Notes under the pieces: model-generated
The model's database searches: none
The model's input: the letters and a program-made list of their open reading frames with translations, nothing else
What the model was told of the DNA's origin: nothing
Shown here: positions 7,110 to 15,821 of the stretch, piece after piece
How the letters are laid out: each line of letters opens with the position of its first letter
Position numbering within the stretch: position 1 is the first letter of the stretch
Made by a program: the position numbers and the translations under genes
Assembly (NCBI GenBank): GCA_903838415.1
Contig: CAILYI010000030.1
Coordinates: 1-32,821 of the forward strand
Origin: an uncultured Anaerolineae bacterium
GTDB lineage: Bacteria; Chloroflexota; Anaerolineae; Anaerolineales; Villigracilaceae
DNA: 32,821 nucleotides
Direction of reading: 5' to 3'

Positions 7110-7757
7110 TTAACCAAAAGCGCACAATGGGCGGACAGGGCAAGACGCGCAATCGGGTTTGCGGGCGTGACAAATTTCGCGTCCCAGGCGGATAATGTTC
7201 AAATGCGCGGCATAATACGTTTCCGGCGGAAAAATCCCCTCCAGGTACGGATGCGCCGCTTCCACATTCAGGCTTTCAGGCCGCAGCCCAATGCGCCCGG
7301 TCACCCGATAAACGTGCGTATCAACGGGAAAAGCTGGCCGCCCCAGCGAAAAACACAGCACAATGGCGGCAGTTTTTGGCCCAACCCCGTTGAATTTTGT
7401 CAACCAGGCGCGCGCTTCCTCGAGCGGCAACTCCTTCAGGAAGGATAAATCGAGGCCGCCGCGCTCGCTGGTAATTTGACTCAGCACCTGTTGGATGCGC
7501 GGCCCTTTTTGATTCGCCAAACCCGCCACCCGAATACTTTCCACCACTTCGACAGTTGGTGCGTCCCTGACGGCCTCCCAGCTGGGAAATTTGGCGCGCA
7601 AGGCATTAAAGGCTTTGTCGCGGTTGATGTCATTCGTATTCTGCGAGAGAATCGTCGAAACCAGCTCATCCACCGCTGGCAGCGGATTGCGCCAAATGGG
7701 TTCACCGTAAAAATCGAGCAGAGTCTGGTAGACGGCTAAAGCTTTTTCTTTCAACAT
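7110..7757 (-). CDS. nth: Endonuclease III (DNA glycosylase/AP lyase)
   Basis: A 215-residue HhH-GPD base-excision repair enzyme that removes oxidised pyrimidines and nicks the abasic site. The helix-hairpin-helix reads FNGVGPKTAA, with the catalytic Lys128. The catalytic Asp146 is in PVDTHVYRV. The C-terminal [4Fe-4S] motif is complete with the exact Nth spacing C-x6-C-x2-C-x5-C (C196, C203, C206, C212). Length is normal for Nth. The start ATG at 7757 has a weak AGGA. It lies behind the asparaginase gene, but a terminator hairpin separates them, so it is expressed by read-through or by its own undetected promoter. UV-endonuclease-like relatives have the same fold, so substrate range cannot be fixed from sequence. 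Confidence 0.92.
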   Translation of the reverse strand: MLKEKALAVYQTLLDFYGEPIWRNPLPAVDELVSTILSQNTNDINRDKAFNALRAKFPSWEAVRDAPTVEVVESIRVAGLANQKGPRIQQVLSQITSERGGLDLSFLKELPLEEARAWLTKFNGVGPKTAAIVLCFSLGRPAFPVDTHVYRVTGRIGLRPESLNVEAAHPYLEGIFPPETYYAAHLNIIRLGREICHARKPDCASCPVRPLCAFG

Positions 7758-7770
7758 GGCAGTCCTGGAA

Positions 7771-7820
7771 ATAAAAAGAAAGGAGCAAAAAGGCCAATGG
7801 AAGCCTTTTTACTCCTTTCC
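7771..7820 (-). terminator. Terminator between the asparaginase gene and nth
   Basis: On the minus strand GGAAAGGAGTAAAAAGGC pairs with GCCTTTTTGCTCCTTTC with one mismatch, followed by TTTTTATTT. It lies 9 bases beyond the asparaginase stop codon at 7829. Confidence 0.75.
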
Positions 7821-7828
7821 GTTGCGGA

Positions 7829-8875
7829 TTAGTTCGTGTGCAAGACAAAGGTCGGGCGGCTGACGCCCACTTTGAGTTTGCGGTAATTCTCCAGCTCGAT
7901 CTGCGGCCCAAAAGCAGACATTTGCGCAAGTTGAGCTTCTGTCAGCGCGCCCAGCGCCTGCAGGACCGCCAGCGTCACCCCATTTCGCGCGCGATCTGAC
8001 AGATCGCCATCGCTGACTTTAATGGCGATGCCAATTCCGGGTGAGTCGGGTCCGAGTGCGCCGGGGAGCAGACCAACACTCTGGAATCCCTCCGCACCTC
8101 CTTTGACGAGGATATGCCCATTTCCGGCCTGCATCAGCGCCGTATCGAAACGCCCCGGCCCGCCGACCATATCGGGGTGAGCCATCATGGCCGAGGTGAT
8201 TGTTTTGCAGGCGGCCGCGCGTGCGGGCGTTTGCTCAAAAGGATCACACAAGCGGGCATAACTGAGCGCGGCATTGTAAAGCGGAACGGCAAAATTCGGT
8301 GCCGAGCAACCGTCGATGCCCAGTTCCACCTTTTCGGTGGGCAAACCACACATCGCGGCAAAAGCATCCAGAATGCTTTCCTGGATCGGGTGGTGGAAAT
8401 CGATATAGTTTTCAAGCGGCGCGCCGCGCAGCTTGGCGTGCGCCAGCATGCCGGTATGCTGTCCGGAACAATTGTGCCGGTAAGGCGTGGGCAGCTCACC
8501 GCGCACTTTCATCGCATCGGACGTGGCTTCGTGCATGGGATAGTGCATGCCGCACATCAGGTCGGTCACGTTCACGCCAATTTTGGCCTGCATGCCTTTC
8601 ACCATTTCGACGTGTTCATCGGTACCGGAATGGGATGAGCACATCAACGAAATTTCGCGCGGAATCAGGCCGAACTTTTCATGTCCGCCGCGCTCGATGA
8701 ACGGCAACGCCTGGAAAGGCTTGGCGCTCGAACGTAAAAAAGTCACCAACTGCGGATCGCCCAGGGATGCCAGCAAACGTCCATGCGAATCCACCACCGC
8801 GGCGGCGCCAAAATGGATCGATTCCACAATGCGGCCGCGCGTCAATTCAAAAACAGGCTGGAAGGAGTTTGTCAC
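7829..8875 (-). CDS. ansA: Asparaginase II-family (Rhizobium etli AnsA-like) L-asparaginase
   Basis: A protein of 348 residues of the asparaginase_II family (PF06089 type), expected to hydrolyse L-asparagine to aspartate and ammonia. I chose GTG 8875: it follows AGAGGA and the upstream stop with 1 base between, whereas the longer ATG frame from 8926 overlaps the upstream gene by 50 bases. Motifs: RSSAKPFQAL with Ser49/Ser50 and Lys52, CSSHSG at 79-84, and Lys258 near the C-terminus, which match the paired Ser-Lys sites described for the rhizobial enzyme. Cys136 and Cys190 (zinc ligands there) are kept, but the motif usually written CSGKH reads CSGQH here, so the third ligand Lys becomes Gln139. 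The gene follows the MBL-fold gene and ends at a terminator. Function is likely but the substituted site leaves some doubt. Confidence 0.85.
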   Translation of the reverse strand: MTNSFQPVFELTRGRIVESIHFGAAAVVDSHGRLLASLGDPQLVTFLRSSAKPFQALPFIERGGHEKFGLIPREISLMCSSHSGTDEHVEMVKGMQAKIGVNVTDLMCGMHYPMHEATSDAMKVRGELPTPYRHNCSGQHTGMLAHAKLRGAPLENYIDFHHPIQESILDAFAAMCGLPTEKVELGIDGCSAPNFAVPLYNAALSYARLCDPFEQTPARAAACKTITSAMMAHPDMVGGPGRFDTALMQAGNGHILVKGGAEGFQSVGLLPGALGPDSPGIGIAIKVSDGDLSDRARNGVTLAVLQALGALTEAQLAQMSAFGPQIELENYRKLKVGVSRPTFVLHTN

Positions 8876-8876
8876 G

Positions 8877-9737
8877 TTATTCCTCTTCGATTTCGGCCGG
8901 GCCGGTTGAACGGTAGTACCGACCAAAGTAATGTTTTAATCCATGCGAAAGCCGCTGGGTAAATTGTTTTTGCTTTTCTGCCGGGGCTTTCACTGCCAAC
9001 ATCAATGACGGAATCAGGCCTTCGGGGGTCTCGACTCCGGCCTGCTTTTGCGACAGCGCTTCGAGTTTTTCATGGATAGTCTTAATCTGCTCGTACTGCG
9101 CCTGAACTGCGGTATACGGTACGACGCCGCTGCGGCCGCTGACAATGGTGTAATCCTTGTATTCAGCCTCCAAATGATCGAGCGATTTCAGCCATTCGGG
9201 CAAATTGGCGCTGGCCAGAAAGGGTGTCTGATTCTTGAGAACCAGATCGCCAACGAAGACGATTTTCGACTCTGGCAGGATCACCCAGCAGGCGCCGGGT
9301 GTCGGGCCGGGATGATGTTCCAGCAAAACCGAGACGTTGCTCCATTCAATGGTCATCACTCCGGTGAAGGAGATTTCGGGCGGCGCCCAACGGATGCTAC
9401 CCAACCCGACCACTGATTCCCAGTCCGAACCGGTTTCGTCGCCTTGCGCCTTGAAGGTGTTTGGGCGATTGCGAAAGGTTTGGGCGGTTTTTTCGTGCGC
9501 CACAATCGTGCAATCCATGGCGCGAGCGCCCAATGTCCGGTCAGGATGCCCATCCAAATTAATCAATAAACGTTCCACACCGCTATTTAAATTGAGCAGG
9601 GCGGCGCGCCATGAGCGGCCATCTTCTGGGGATGGCGGCGCATCAATTTGAATCAGCCCATGTGGCAGGGCGATCACCCCCAGTGTTACGCCTGGATACT
9701 TATTTTCAATATAAACCTGATTTACAAGTGACTGCAT
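8877..9737 (-). CDS. Metallo-beta-lactamase-fold protein with a degenerate metal site
   Basis: A protein of 286 residues with an MBL fold over about residues 15-205. Fold markers include GLIQIDAPPSPEDG after strands 1-2, HHPGPTPG at 141-148 and IVFVGDLV with Asp164. The hallmark HxHxDH motif is replaced: the equivalent position reads LDGHPDRTLG, so the first His is Asp62, His64 and Asp66 are kept, and the last His is Arg67. At least one metal site should be lost or altered. The C-terminal third is helical, with Gln/Lys-rich segments. RBS GAGGAG precedes ATG 9737. The gene is 48 bases downstream of the histidine kinase gene and 1 base from the asparaginase gene, so it is surely in that operon. 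Its reaction, if any, is unknown; it may be a non-catalytic or mono-metal hydrolase. Confidence 0.75.
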   Translation of the reverse strand: MQSLVNQVYIENKYPGVTLGVIALPHGLIQIDAPPSPEDGRSWRAALLNLNSGVERLLINLDGHPDRTLGARAMDCTIVAHEKTAQTFRNRPNTFKAQGDETGSDWESVVGLGSIRWAPPEISFTGVMTIEWSNVSVLLEHHPGPTPGACWVILPESKIVFVGDLVLKNQTPFLASANLPEWLKSLDHLEAEYKDYTIVSGRSGVVPYTAVQAQYEQIKTIHEKLEALSQKQAGVETPEGLIPSLMLAVKAPAEKQKQFTQRLSHGLKHYFGRYYRSTGPAEIEEE

Positions 9738-9785
9738 GTAAAACTCCTCTTGATATGAGCCGAAAGATTTTTTTACGATCGACTC

Positions 9786-11849
9786 CTATTTTTTATTTAC
9801 CATTGGTACGGTGAACAGAAACTTGGAGCCTCGTTCCGCTGCCGGTTCGACCCAAATCTTGCCACCATGACCCTGCACCGCCAATTTGCAGAAGGCAAGC
9901 CCGACGCCCAGCCCTTTTGCGCCCGTTTTATTCTTGAGACGGGCAAACTTATCAAAAATACGATCACGCTCAGTCTCCGGGATACCCTGCCCGTTATCCA
10001 GCACGAAAAAGCGGACGTAATCGCCGTCAACTTCAGCGCCAATTTCAACGCGTCCACCCATGGGAGTGTATTTAACGGCATTTTCGAGCAGATTGATCAA
10101 CACACGGCGTATCATGTCGATATCCACCCAAAGAGGAGACAAATTTTCAGCGACCAGGGTGATGATCGTTTGTTCACGCGCGGCTGCGGAGGGTCCGACC
10201 GCATCCACAGCATCAGTGACCAGCAACGCCGCTTCCACGGATTGGCGCTCACCGACCGGCTGATTTTGTTCTAGGCGATTCAGGTCGAGCAGAGAACTGA
10301 CCAGTCGTTGAATGCGATTGATCGAATCGTGAGCGATCTTCATGATCGGCGCGGCATTTTCCCGCTCCGGCTCCGAGAGAATCATATCGAGCATTTCCAC
10401 GCTGGAAAGAATATTGGCCAGCGGCGAGCGCAAATCATGATAAATCATCGCTGCCAGGTCTTCGCGCAAACTATCCAGTTCTTTGCGTTCGGTCAGATCC
10501 CGCAAAATCCATTGGATGCTCTTGGTCTCATCGAAGATCACTTTACGGGAATAGACTTCCACCGGATAGGTGCCGCCGCGACTATCATACAAAGTTGATT
10601 CGTATATCAGCCCAGAATCGCCAATTTTCTCAAATAATCGGCCCGTTTTCTCATAGTTAATATCGTGGACTTGTGCGATCAGAAACTCATGCAATGCTGC
10701 GGCCGAATGGCCCGAAAAAAACACTGCCTGTTTATTGACTTCCAAGATGCGCCCCTTCAAATCAGTGATGATGATGGGGTCGATACTGTCTTCGAACAAG
10801 TCGCGGTAGCGCTTGCGGGCGGCATCCAGGCTTTCAAATAGCTGCGCATTTTGAATGGTCGTCCCGGCCAGCGCGCCCAGGCCCGTCAGCACGAACAAAG
10901 CGTCCGGATCAAAAGACTTGTTGACCGGGTTAATCGCCTCCAGCACGCCGATAACTTTTCCCTGCACCTGGATGGGAGCGCAGGCCAGCGCACGGACTTT
11001 CACACCGGGGATAATTTCGGTTTGCGACAGCAATGGTTGCGTGTCTGACGCCGCCGCAGGGATAATGACACCGTGCCCCTGAAAAGCCACCGTCCCGGCA
11101 ATGCCCTCGTTCAGCTTTAGCCGTTTACCGATTACGACATCGCCATATTGGCTGGCGGCGCGAAACACCAATTCCTGATCTTCTACCAGCCCCAATGCGG
11201 TGATTTCCACTTGTAAAGCCTGCTTGGTCTGGGTCAGGATGTTTTCGAACAAATCATCCATACGGACAGAAGAACTCAAGCTGGCTGCGCCTTCAGCCAG
11301 AGCAGTCATCGCGCGCGCCTGGCGTTGACTTTCAGAAAACAGGCGCGCATTTAACACAGCAATACCGGCCTGGTCAGCAATCGCCTGCATCAGGTCGAGA
11401 TGGTCCACGTTATAAGACCCTGGCACCGGGTGAACCAGCGTCAGCACGCCGACCAGTTTCTCGCGCGTCATCAGCGGTACGCAAATCGCCGATTTCGCGC
11501 CCGAACGATCCATGGCGTCGTCTTCACGGAGCAACCAGCGCGAATCCTTGCTGGTATCGGGCACCAAAGCCGCCTGACGGTTTCGCACCACCCATCCGGC
11601 CAGACCGTGGTCCACGGTAGCCTTCAGTTGCATCGTATTGCTCTCGCGCAGTTGATTGCCGTAAACGATCGCCGAATCAACCGCCCGGCCATAATCATCC
11701 ATCACCACCACGCTGCCACGCTCACCGCCCACATTCTTAATGGCGGAGAATAGCACACGCGTCAGCACGGTTTTCAAATCCAGCGCTGTGGCGAATTCAC
11801 GGCTTACTCTGTAGAGCAGTTCGAGGACTGCACGTTGATCTTGGACCAT
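9786..11849 (-). CDS. Soluble GAF-GAF-PAS sensor histidine kinase
   Basis: A 687-residue cytoplasmic sensor kinase. Domains in order: GAF 1 (about 10-155, with GERGSVVVMDD and AICVPLMTREKLVGVLTL), GAF 2 (about 185-330), PAS (about 345-455, PIIITDLKGRILEVNKQAV), HisKA with H-box MIYHDLRSPLANI (phosphoacceptor near His471), and HATPase_c with N box (NLLENAVKY), G1 (LDNGQGIP) and G2 (GLGVGLAFCK). There is no signal peptide or transmembrane segment, so it senses an intracellular or diffusible cue through the GAF/PAS modules. No response regulator lies next to it, so it is an orphan kinase here. Start ATG 11849 has GAGGT. It is 52 bases after thrC and 48 before the MBL gene on the same strand, suggesting a thrC-kinase-MBL-asparaginase operon. 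Confidence 0.9.
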   Translation of the reverse strand: MVQDQRAVLELLYRVSREFATALDLKTVLTRVLFSAIKNVGGERGSVVVMDDYGRAVDSAIVYGNQLRESNTMQLKATVDHGLAGWVVRNRQAALVPDTSKDSRWLLREDDAMDRSGAKSAICVPLMTREKLVGVLTLVHPVPGSYNVDHLDLMQAIADQAGIAVLNARLFSESQRQARAMTALAEGAASLSSSVRMDDLFENILTQTKQALQVEITALGLVEDQELVFRAASQYGDVVIGKRLKLNEGIAGTVAFQGHGVIIPAAASDTQPLLSQTEIIPGVKVRALACAPIQVQGKVIGVLEAINPVNKSFDPDALFVLTGLGALAGTTIQNAQLFESLDAARKRYRDLFEDSIDPIIITDLKGRILEVNKQAVFFSGHSAAALHEFLIAQVHDINYEKTGRLFEKIGDSGLIYESTLYDSRGGTYPVEVYSRKVIFDETKSIQWILRDLTERKELDSLREDLAAMIYHDLRSPLANILSSVEMLDMILSEPERENAAPIMKIAHDSINRIQRLVSSLLDLNRLEQNQPVGERQSVEAALLVTDAVDAVGPSAAAREQTIITLVAENLSPLWVDIDMIRRVLINLLENAVKYTPMGGRVEIGAEVDGDYVRFFVLDNGQGIPETERDRIFDKFARLKNKTGAKGLGVGLAFCKLAVQGHGGKIWVEPAAERGSKFLFTVPMVNKK

Positions 11850-11901
11850 AGTACCTCGAATAGGGACTGGCGGCAGCGGCCTGCATTACAAACCGTTGCT
11901 G

Positions 11902-13068
11902 CTATAAATATTTCAAACCCGACCCAGTGTTGAACAATACCACGCGTTCATTCTTACCCAGCCAGCCATCCTGAAGCAGGTGTTTGACGGCGGTCAATGT
12001 AGCGGCGCCTTCGGGCGCTGCAAAAAGGCCTTCAACAACGGCCAATTCTTTCTGACAGGCAAGAATTTCTTCATCGGAGACGGCCAGCGCCGTGCCCTTA
12101 CTCTCGCGGATGGCGCGCAGGATCAAGCGATCGGCAAACGCGCCGGGAACTCTCAACCCGGCAGCGATGGTGTGCGCCCCATCCCAAAACTGCGCCCGGT
12201 CACTTTTCCCGTTAAATGCGCGCACAACCGGCGCACACCCTTCAGCCTGGACACTGACCATGCGAGGCCGTCCGGCCCCGATCAAACCCAGTTGTTCCAA
12301 TTCATCGAAGGCTTTCCACATCCCGACCAAACCCGTCCCGCCGCCGGTGGGATAGATGATCACGTCCGGCAGTTCCCAGCCAAAGGATTCGGCCAATTCC
12401 AGGCCCATCGTCTTTTTCCCTTCGCAACGATAGGGTTCTTTGAAAGTCGAAACGTCGAACCAACCGTGGTTTTTGGCATGCTCGCCAGCCAGTTTGGCCG
12501 CATCCGAGATGAGTCCATCCACCAGAACCAGTTCTGCGCCGGAGATTTTCACTTCCATCTGGTTGGAGATGGGCGCATCTTTGGGCATGTAAACATGCGC
12601 CTGGGCGCGCGCGCGGGCCGCGTAAGCCGCCAACGCGCCTCCGGCATTGCCCGCCGTGGGGATGACAAAGCCGTGTAAACCCAGTTCGAGCGCGCGCGCA
12701 ACGGCCATCGCCAATCCGCGCGCCTTGAACGAACCTGTCGGGTTGGCGGATTCGTCCTTGATATAGAGTTCGCTCATCCCCAGCGCTTGACCGAGATTAT
12801 CGACTTTCAGCAAAGGCGTGTCGCCTTCGCCCAGGGTCAGTCGAAATGCCGGGGCGCGCACTGGCAGGATTTCGCTCCAGCGCCAGATTCCTTTGGGGCG
12901 CGCCGACAAAGCCTGACGGGTAAGTGTGGTCCGCGCGGCAGAGAGATCGTAGCGCGCCAAAAGCGGCCCGCGGCAGTCCAAACAAAACGTCTGCACTTCA
13001 TCCGCATTGAAAGGTTTGCCGCATTCGGGACATTCCAAATGGAGCAGGGAACTCTCAGGAAGTTTCAT
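11902..13068 (-). CDS. thrC: Threonine synthase
   Basis: A 388-residue PLP enzyme converting O-phosphohomoserine to threonine. An N-terminal zinc-ribbon-like segment has C13, C16, C29 and C32 (CPECG and CLDC), as in the threonine synthase group shared by archaea, plants and many bacteria. The PLP lysine is Lys115 in NPTGSFKARG, and the phosphate-binding loop is TAGNAGGALAAYAA. Further support is GGGTGLVGMWKAF in the second half. I chose the ATG at 13068 because an extended -10 (TGCTATACT) sits only 7 bases upstream, implying a leaderless message starting at this ATG; the in-frame start at 13131 lies upstream of that promoter and would add a non-homologous leader. A related PLP lyase (cysteate synthase type) is a less likely alternative. 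Confidence 0.9.
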   Translation of the reverse strand: MKLPESSLLHLECPECGKPFNADEVQTFCLDCRGPLLARYDLSAARTTLTRQALSARPKGIWRWSEILPVRAPAFRLTLGEGDTPLLKVDNLGQALGMSELYIKDESANPTGSFKARGLAMAVARALELGLHGFVIPTAGNAGGALAAYAARARAQAHVYMPKDAPISNQMEVKISGAELVLVDGLISDAAKLAGEHAKNHGWFDVSTFKEPYRCEGKKTMGLELAESFGWELPDVIIYPTGGGTGLVGMWKAFDELEQLGLIGAGRPRMVSVQAEGCAPVVRAFNGKSDRAQFWDGAHTIAAGLRVPGAFADRLILRAIRESKGTALAVSDEEILACQKELAVVEGLFAAPEGAATLTAVKHLLQDGWLGKNERVVLFNTGSGLKYL

Positions 13069-13075
13069 TGTTTGA

Positions 13076-13084
13076 AGTATAGCA
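13076..13084 (-). promoter_or_regulatory. Extended -10 promoter of thrC, predicted leaderless
   Basis: The minus strand reads TGCTATACT. Seven bases separate it from the thrC ATG at 13068, so transcription should begin at or one base before the A of the start codon. No Shine-Dalgarno sequence is present. Confidence 0.55.
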
Positions 13085-13177
13085 CAACCGCTGTTTTTCA
13101 CGATTAAAACAGAAATTGCGCGTAGTTTCATATTTTAAGAGACGATTTGACGTAAAATAGGTACAAGGAGAATTTCC

Positions 13178-13858
13178 ATGCCCCTCGATCTCACCCGCAT
13201 TCAAGCTTTGTGCTTCGACGTGGACGGCACGCTGAACGATACCGATGATCAGTTTGCCGAACAGGCCGAGCCGTATTTCAAAGCCATCCGCTGGCTGCTG
13301 CCCGCCCGGGATTACAAACGCGCCGCGCGCCGTTTTGTGATGTGGGCTGAAGCGCCCGGCAATGCGCTGATCGGCCTGCCGGATTCCCTGGGCATCGATG
13401 ATGAGCTGGCGAAAATCGTCAACTGGGTGAGCCAAAAACGCAAATCGCGCATCAAGCACTTCCGCCCCATTGTGGGCGTGATTGAAATGCTGGCCGCGTT
13501 CGGAGAGAAATACCCCATGGCGGTGGTCAGCGCGCGCGATGAGAATTCAACGCGCATCTTCTTGCGGCAGGCCGGGATTGAGCAGCACTTTGTCTGCTTG
13601 GCGGGCGCGCTGACTTGCGCCCACACCAAGCCTTATCCCGATCCGATTTTGTGGGCAGCGGCGCAGATGGGCGTCAAGGCCGAAAACTGCCTGATGATTG
13701 GCGATACAACCGTGGATATGATCGCCGGAAAAGCCGCCGGGGCGCAGACGGTGGGCGTGCTGTGCGGTTTTGGCGAGAGAAATGAACTGCTCCGAAAAGG
13801 CGCCGATCTCATTTTAGAAAGTACGCCGGAGCTGACGGGCATTTTGCTAAAAAAATAG
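13178..13858 (+). CDS. HAD-superfamily hydrolase (phosphoglycolate phosphatase-like)
   Basis: A 226-residue haloacid-dehalogenase-type phosphatase. Motif I is CFDVDGTLNDT with nucleophile Asp14 and Asp16; motif II is AVVSARDEN; the motif III lysine is in HTKPYPDP; motif IV is MIGDTTVDMIAGKAAG. A helical cap sits between motifs I and II (about 25-100), typical of subfamily I, as in phosphoglycolate phosphatase and beta-phosphoglucomutase relatives. The exact substrate cannot be deduced. ATG 13178 follows AAGGAG (13167-13172). It is divergent from thrC with about 110 bases between the starts. It ends near a shared terminator hairpin at 13881. Confidence 0.85.
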   Translation: MPLDLTRIQALCFDVDGTLNDTDDQFAEQAEPYFKAIRWLLPARDYKRAARRFVMWAEAPGNALIGLPDSLGIDDELAKIVNWVSQKRKSRIKHFRPIVGVIEMLAAFGEKYPMAVVSARDENSTRIFLRQAGIEQHFVCLAGALTCAHTKPYPDPILWAAAQMGVKAENCLMIGDTTVDMIAGKAAGAQTVGVLCGFGERNELLRKGADLILESTPELTGILLKK

Positions 13859-13880
13859 GGCATCTCCGTAAGCGACAAAA

Positions 13881-13912
13881 AAGGCCGACTCACAAAGCTG
13901 AGTCGGCCAAAA
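13881..13912 (-). terminator. Terminator hairpin between converging HAD and MFS genes
   Basis: GGCCGACTC (13883-13891) pairs with GAGTCGGCC (13900-13908). The minus strand then reads TTTTTT, so it best stops transcription from the MFS operon. The plus-strand tail (AAAAGTTT) is weak, so it may act only partly for the HAD gene. Confidence 0.75.
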
Positions 13913-14024
13913 GTTTAACTACGCTGCAAAAAGATCAAATGACAAATACTTGGTTTCCCTGGCGGCTTTGCATCCTGGCCGCTAGACGGTAAGGTTTTTC
14001 AGAAGTTGGGGGCAAGTTCTACTG

Positions 14025-15359
14025 CTAGACCTGAAGCGGCTGCGGTGGTTTGACCAGTTTCACAGCCAGCACCCACAACACTGCCAACAAAATTCCGCCC
14101 AGCAGGAAGGGCACCGGCGCGCCAAACCATTGAAAAAGCGAGCCGAAAAAGAGCGGCGTAATGGCGTTGGCCGCGCTGTAAAAGCCGGCTGAAACACCCA
14201 GAATTCCGCCGACCTCGTCCTTGCCGACCGATTTGGTAATCAGGCTGTTGATGGCGGGATGCAGCACGCCACCTCCCAGCGCCGCCGGGAAAGAAGCAAT
14301 CAACACCCAGATAATCCCGAACCAGCCCTTATCCGCTTCAGACGGCAGCGTGACGTTGATAATCTGCGTGGAGGCTTTGCCCTGCATCTCCGAGGTAATC
14401 TTGGCCTGGTCATACCACGGCACCGGGATTTGGGGCGTGGTGGCTGTTAAAATAAGCCCAATCGCCAGCGTGGATAGGCCCATCATCACCAACCAGCGAT
14501 CGCCATATTTTTTGCTCCACTTGCCGATAAACCCAGCCTGGATGGCGACAATGAACAACCCGGCCAGCACGAACAAGCCCGAGGTATCGCGCGCGCCCAT
14601 CCCAAGTCGATTGAGCGCAAAGAGCGAAAACATCTGCTCGTAACCGCCGAAAGCCAGCTGCTGAGCAAACATCAGGATCAGCAGAATGCCAATCGTTGGC
14701 CGATTCAGGGACTGGAACATGGCCTGAAAAGTGAACGGCGCTTTCACGCGGACAGTCCCTCTTTCGGGATTGCGCGTTTCGGGCAGCCAGAAAAAGGTCA
14801 AAAGCAGGGACGCCAGCGAGAAGAAAGCGGCCGTGAAAGCAACGGCCTGATAATTATCATTCGATACAATCAGCACCACAAAGGCAATGATTGGCCCCAG
14901 GATAAAGCCAATTCCAAAGGCCGCACCAATCAGGCCGAGACCTTGCGTGCGGGTTTTCTCGTTGGTCACATCCGTGACAACCGCCTGCGCGGTGGAGATG
15001 TTCGCACCGGAAATCCCGTCAATGATGCGCGAAATAAACAGCAGCGGCAGCGCATTGGCAAACCCCAGCAGGATGAAACCCAGGAAAGTTCCAATCTGGC
15101 TGACGAGCAAAACCGGACGACGCCCAACGCGATCAGAAAGACGCCCCAGGATGGGCGCGCCGATAAACTGCATAAACGGATACGTGGCACCCAAAAAGCC
15201 AATCATGAATGCGTTCGCGCCAAAACGGGCGGCATACAAAGGCATCAATGGAACGATAATGGACAGACCCACCAGATCAACCAGGATGATGATCAGGACG
15301 GGCAGAACTTTCTTGAAATCGAGTTTTTCTTCAGCGTTGATGGCGGTTTCAGCGGTCAT
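14025..15359 (-). CDS. MFS transporter, multidrug/tetracycline-efflux type
   Basis: A 444-residue major facilitator protein of the inner membrane, with about 12 predicted hydrophobic helices. Motif A reads GRLSDRVGRRPVLL between helices 2 and 3. A motif-C-like glycine/proline stretch (GAAFGIGFILGPIIA) in helix 5 is typical of drug:proton antiporters (TetA/DHA1 group). A soluble insertion of about 50 residues (around 310-355, including WYDQAKITSEMQGKAST) between later helices is unusual for the family. ATG 15359 has AAGGA upstream. It is the last gene of a padR / membrane protein / MFS operon, which suggests drug- or aromatic-compound-inducible efflux. The substrate is unknown. Confidence 0.88.
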   Translation of the reverse strand: MTAETAINAEEKLDFKKVLPVLIIILVDLVGLSIIVPLMPLYAARFGANAFMIGFLGATYPFMQFIGAPILGRLSDRVGRRPVLLVSQIGTFLGFILLGFANALPLLFISRIIDGISGANISTAQAVVTDVTNEKTRTQGLGLIGAAFGIGFILGPIIAFVVLIVSNDNYQAVAFTAAFFSLASLLLTFFWLPETRNPERGTVRVKAPFTFQAMFQSLNRPTIGILLILMFAQQLAFGGYEQMFSLFALNRLGMGARDTSGLFVLAGLFIVAIQAGFIGKWSKKYGDRWLVMMGLSTLAIGLILTATTPQIPVPWYDQAKITSEMQGKASTQIINVTLPSEADKGWFGIIWVLIASFPAALGGGVLHPAINSLITKSVGKDEVGGILGVSAGFYSAANAITPLFFGSLFQWFGAPVPFLLGGILLAVLWVLAVKLVKPPQPLQV

Positions 15360-15398
15360 GTTTTTCCTTTTTGACGGGGAGTCCGGTTTTTGGGGTTT

Positions 15399-15821
15399 TT
15401 AGAATAACCCGGTCACGGTCAGCCAGCGACTACCGGGCAGCGACGTAACACCCACCACCACCAGCAGGATGGCGACCAGGATGGCGATCAGCCCATTTCG
15501 ATAGCGTTTCTGGTCGTCGAGCTTTTTCCACATGGAGGGCAGGTGCCCCACCACAACGGCGATCAGCATGATGGTCAGATGTTCCCAGCGATAGCGCATG
15601 GCAAAACCACCTTCCAGCGCCATGCCGTTGATGATGAAAAATAAAATTCCGAGCAGCGCCTGGGTATCCATCAGCCCGGAAAACCCGGCGGCCAGGCCGC
15701 TGGCGGCGCGGTCATAAGGACTCTTTTGGATCAAGCCCGCCGCAAATTTGATTATCGCGGCCAATGCCACCAGGACGATTGCCCAGCGCACGATGGAATG
15801 AAGGGTAAGTAAAATGATCAT
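15399..15821 (-). CDS. Small four-helix membrane protein in the padR operon
   Basis: A 140-residue integral membrane protein with about four hydrophobic helices: residues 2-25, around 45-65, around 75-95, and 113-130. I chose the ATG at 15821: AAGGAG lies just upstream and the ATG overlaps the padR stop as ATGA (15821-15818), a classic translational coupling. A longer frame would run inside padR. Charged loops (QKSPYDRA, MWKKLDDQKRYRN) alternate with the helices. I do not recognise a named family; similar short membrane proteins are common as conserved hypotheticals. Its location suggests involvement in the PadR-controlled response together with the MFS pump. Confidence 0.75.
   Translation of the reverse strand: MIILLTLHSIVRWAIVLVALAAIIKFAAGLIQKSPYDRAASGLAAGFSGLMDTQALLGILFFIINGMALEGGFAMRYRWEHLTIMLIAVVVGHLPSMWKKLDDQKRYRNGLIAILVAILLVVVGVTSLPGSRWLTVTGLF

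Noticed and set aside
8876-8926. Longer ATG start for the asparaginase
   Set aside because: It would overlap the MBL-fold gene by 50 bases and adds a basic, non-homologous leader; GTG 8875 has AGAGGA and fits the family.
10060-10600. Long plus-strand frames opposite the histidine kinase and other minus-strand genes
   Set aside because: They are antisense shadows in a moderately GC-rich coding region; the minus-strand products have clear domains.
13069-13131. Longer N-terminus for threonine synthase
   Set aside because: The extension contains the thrC extended -10 box and does not resemble threonine synthases.
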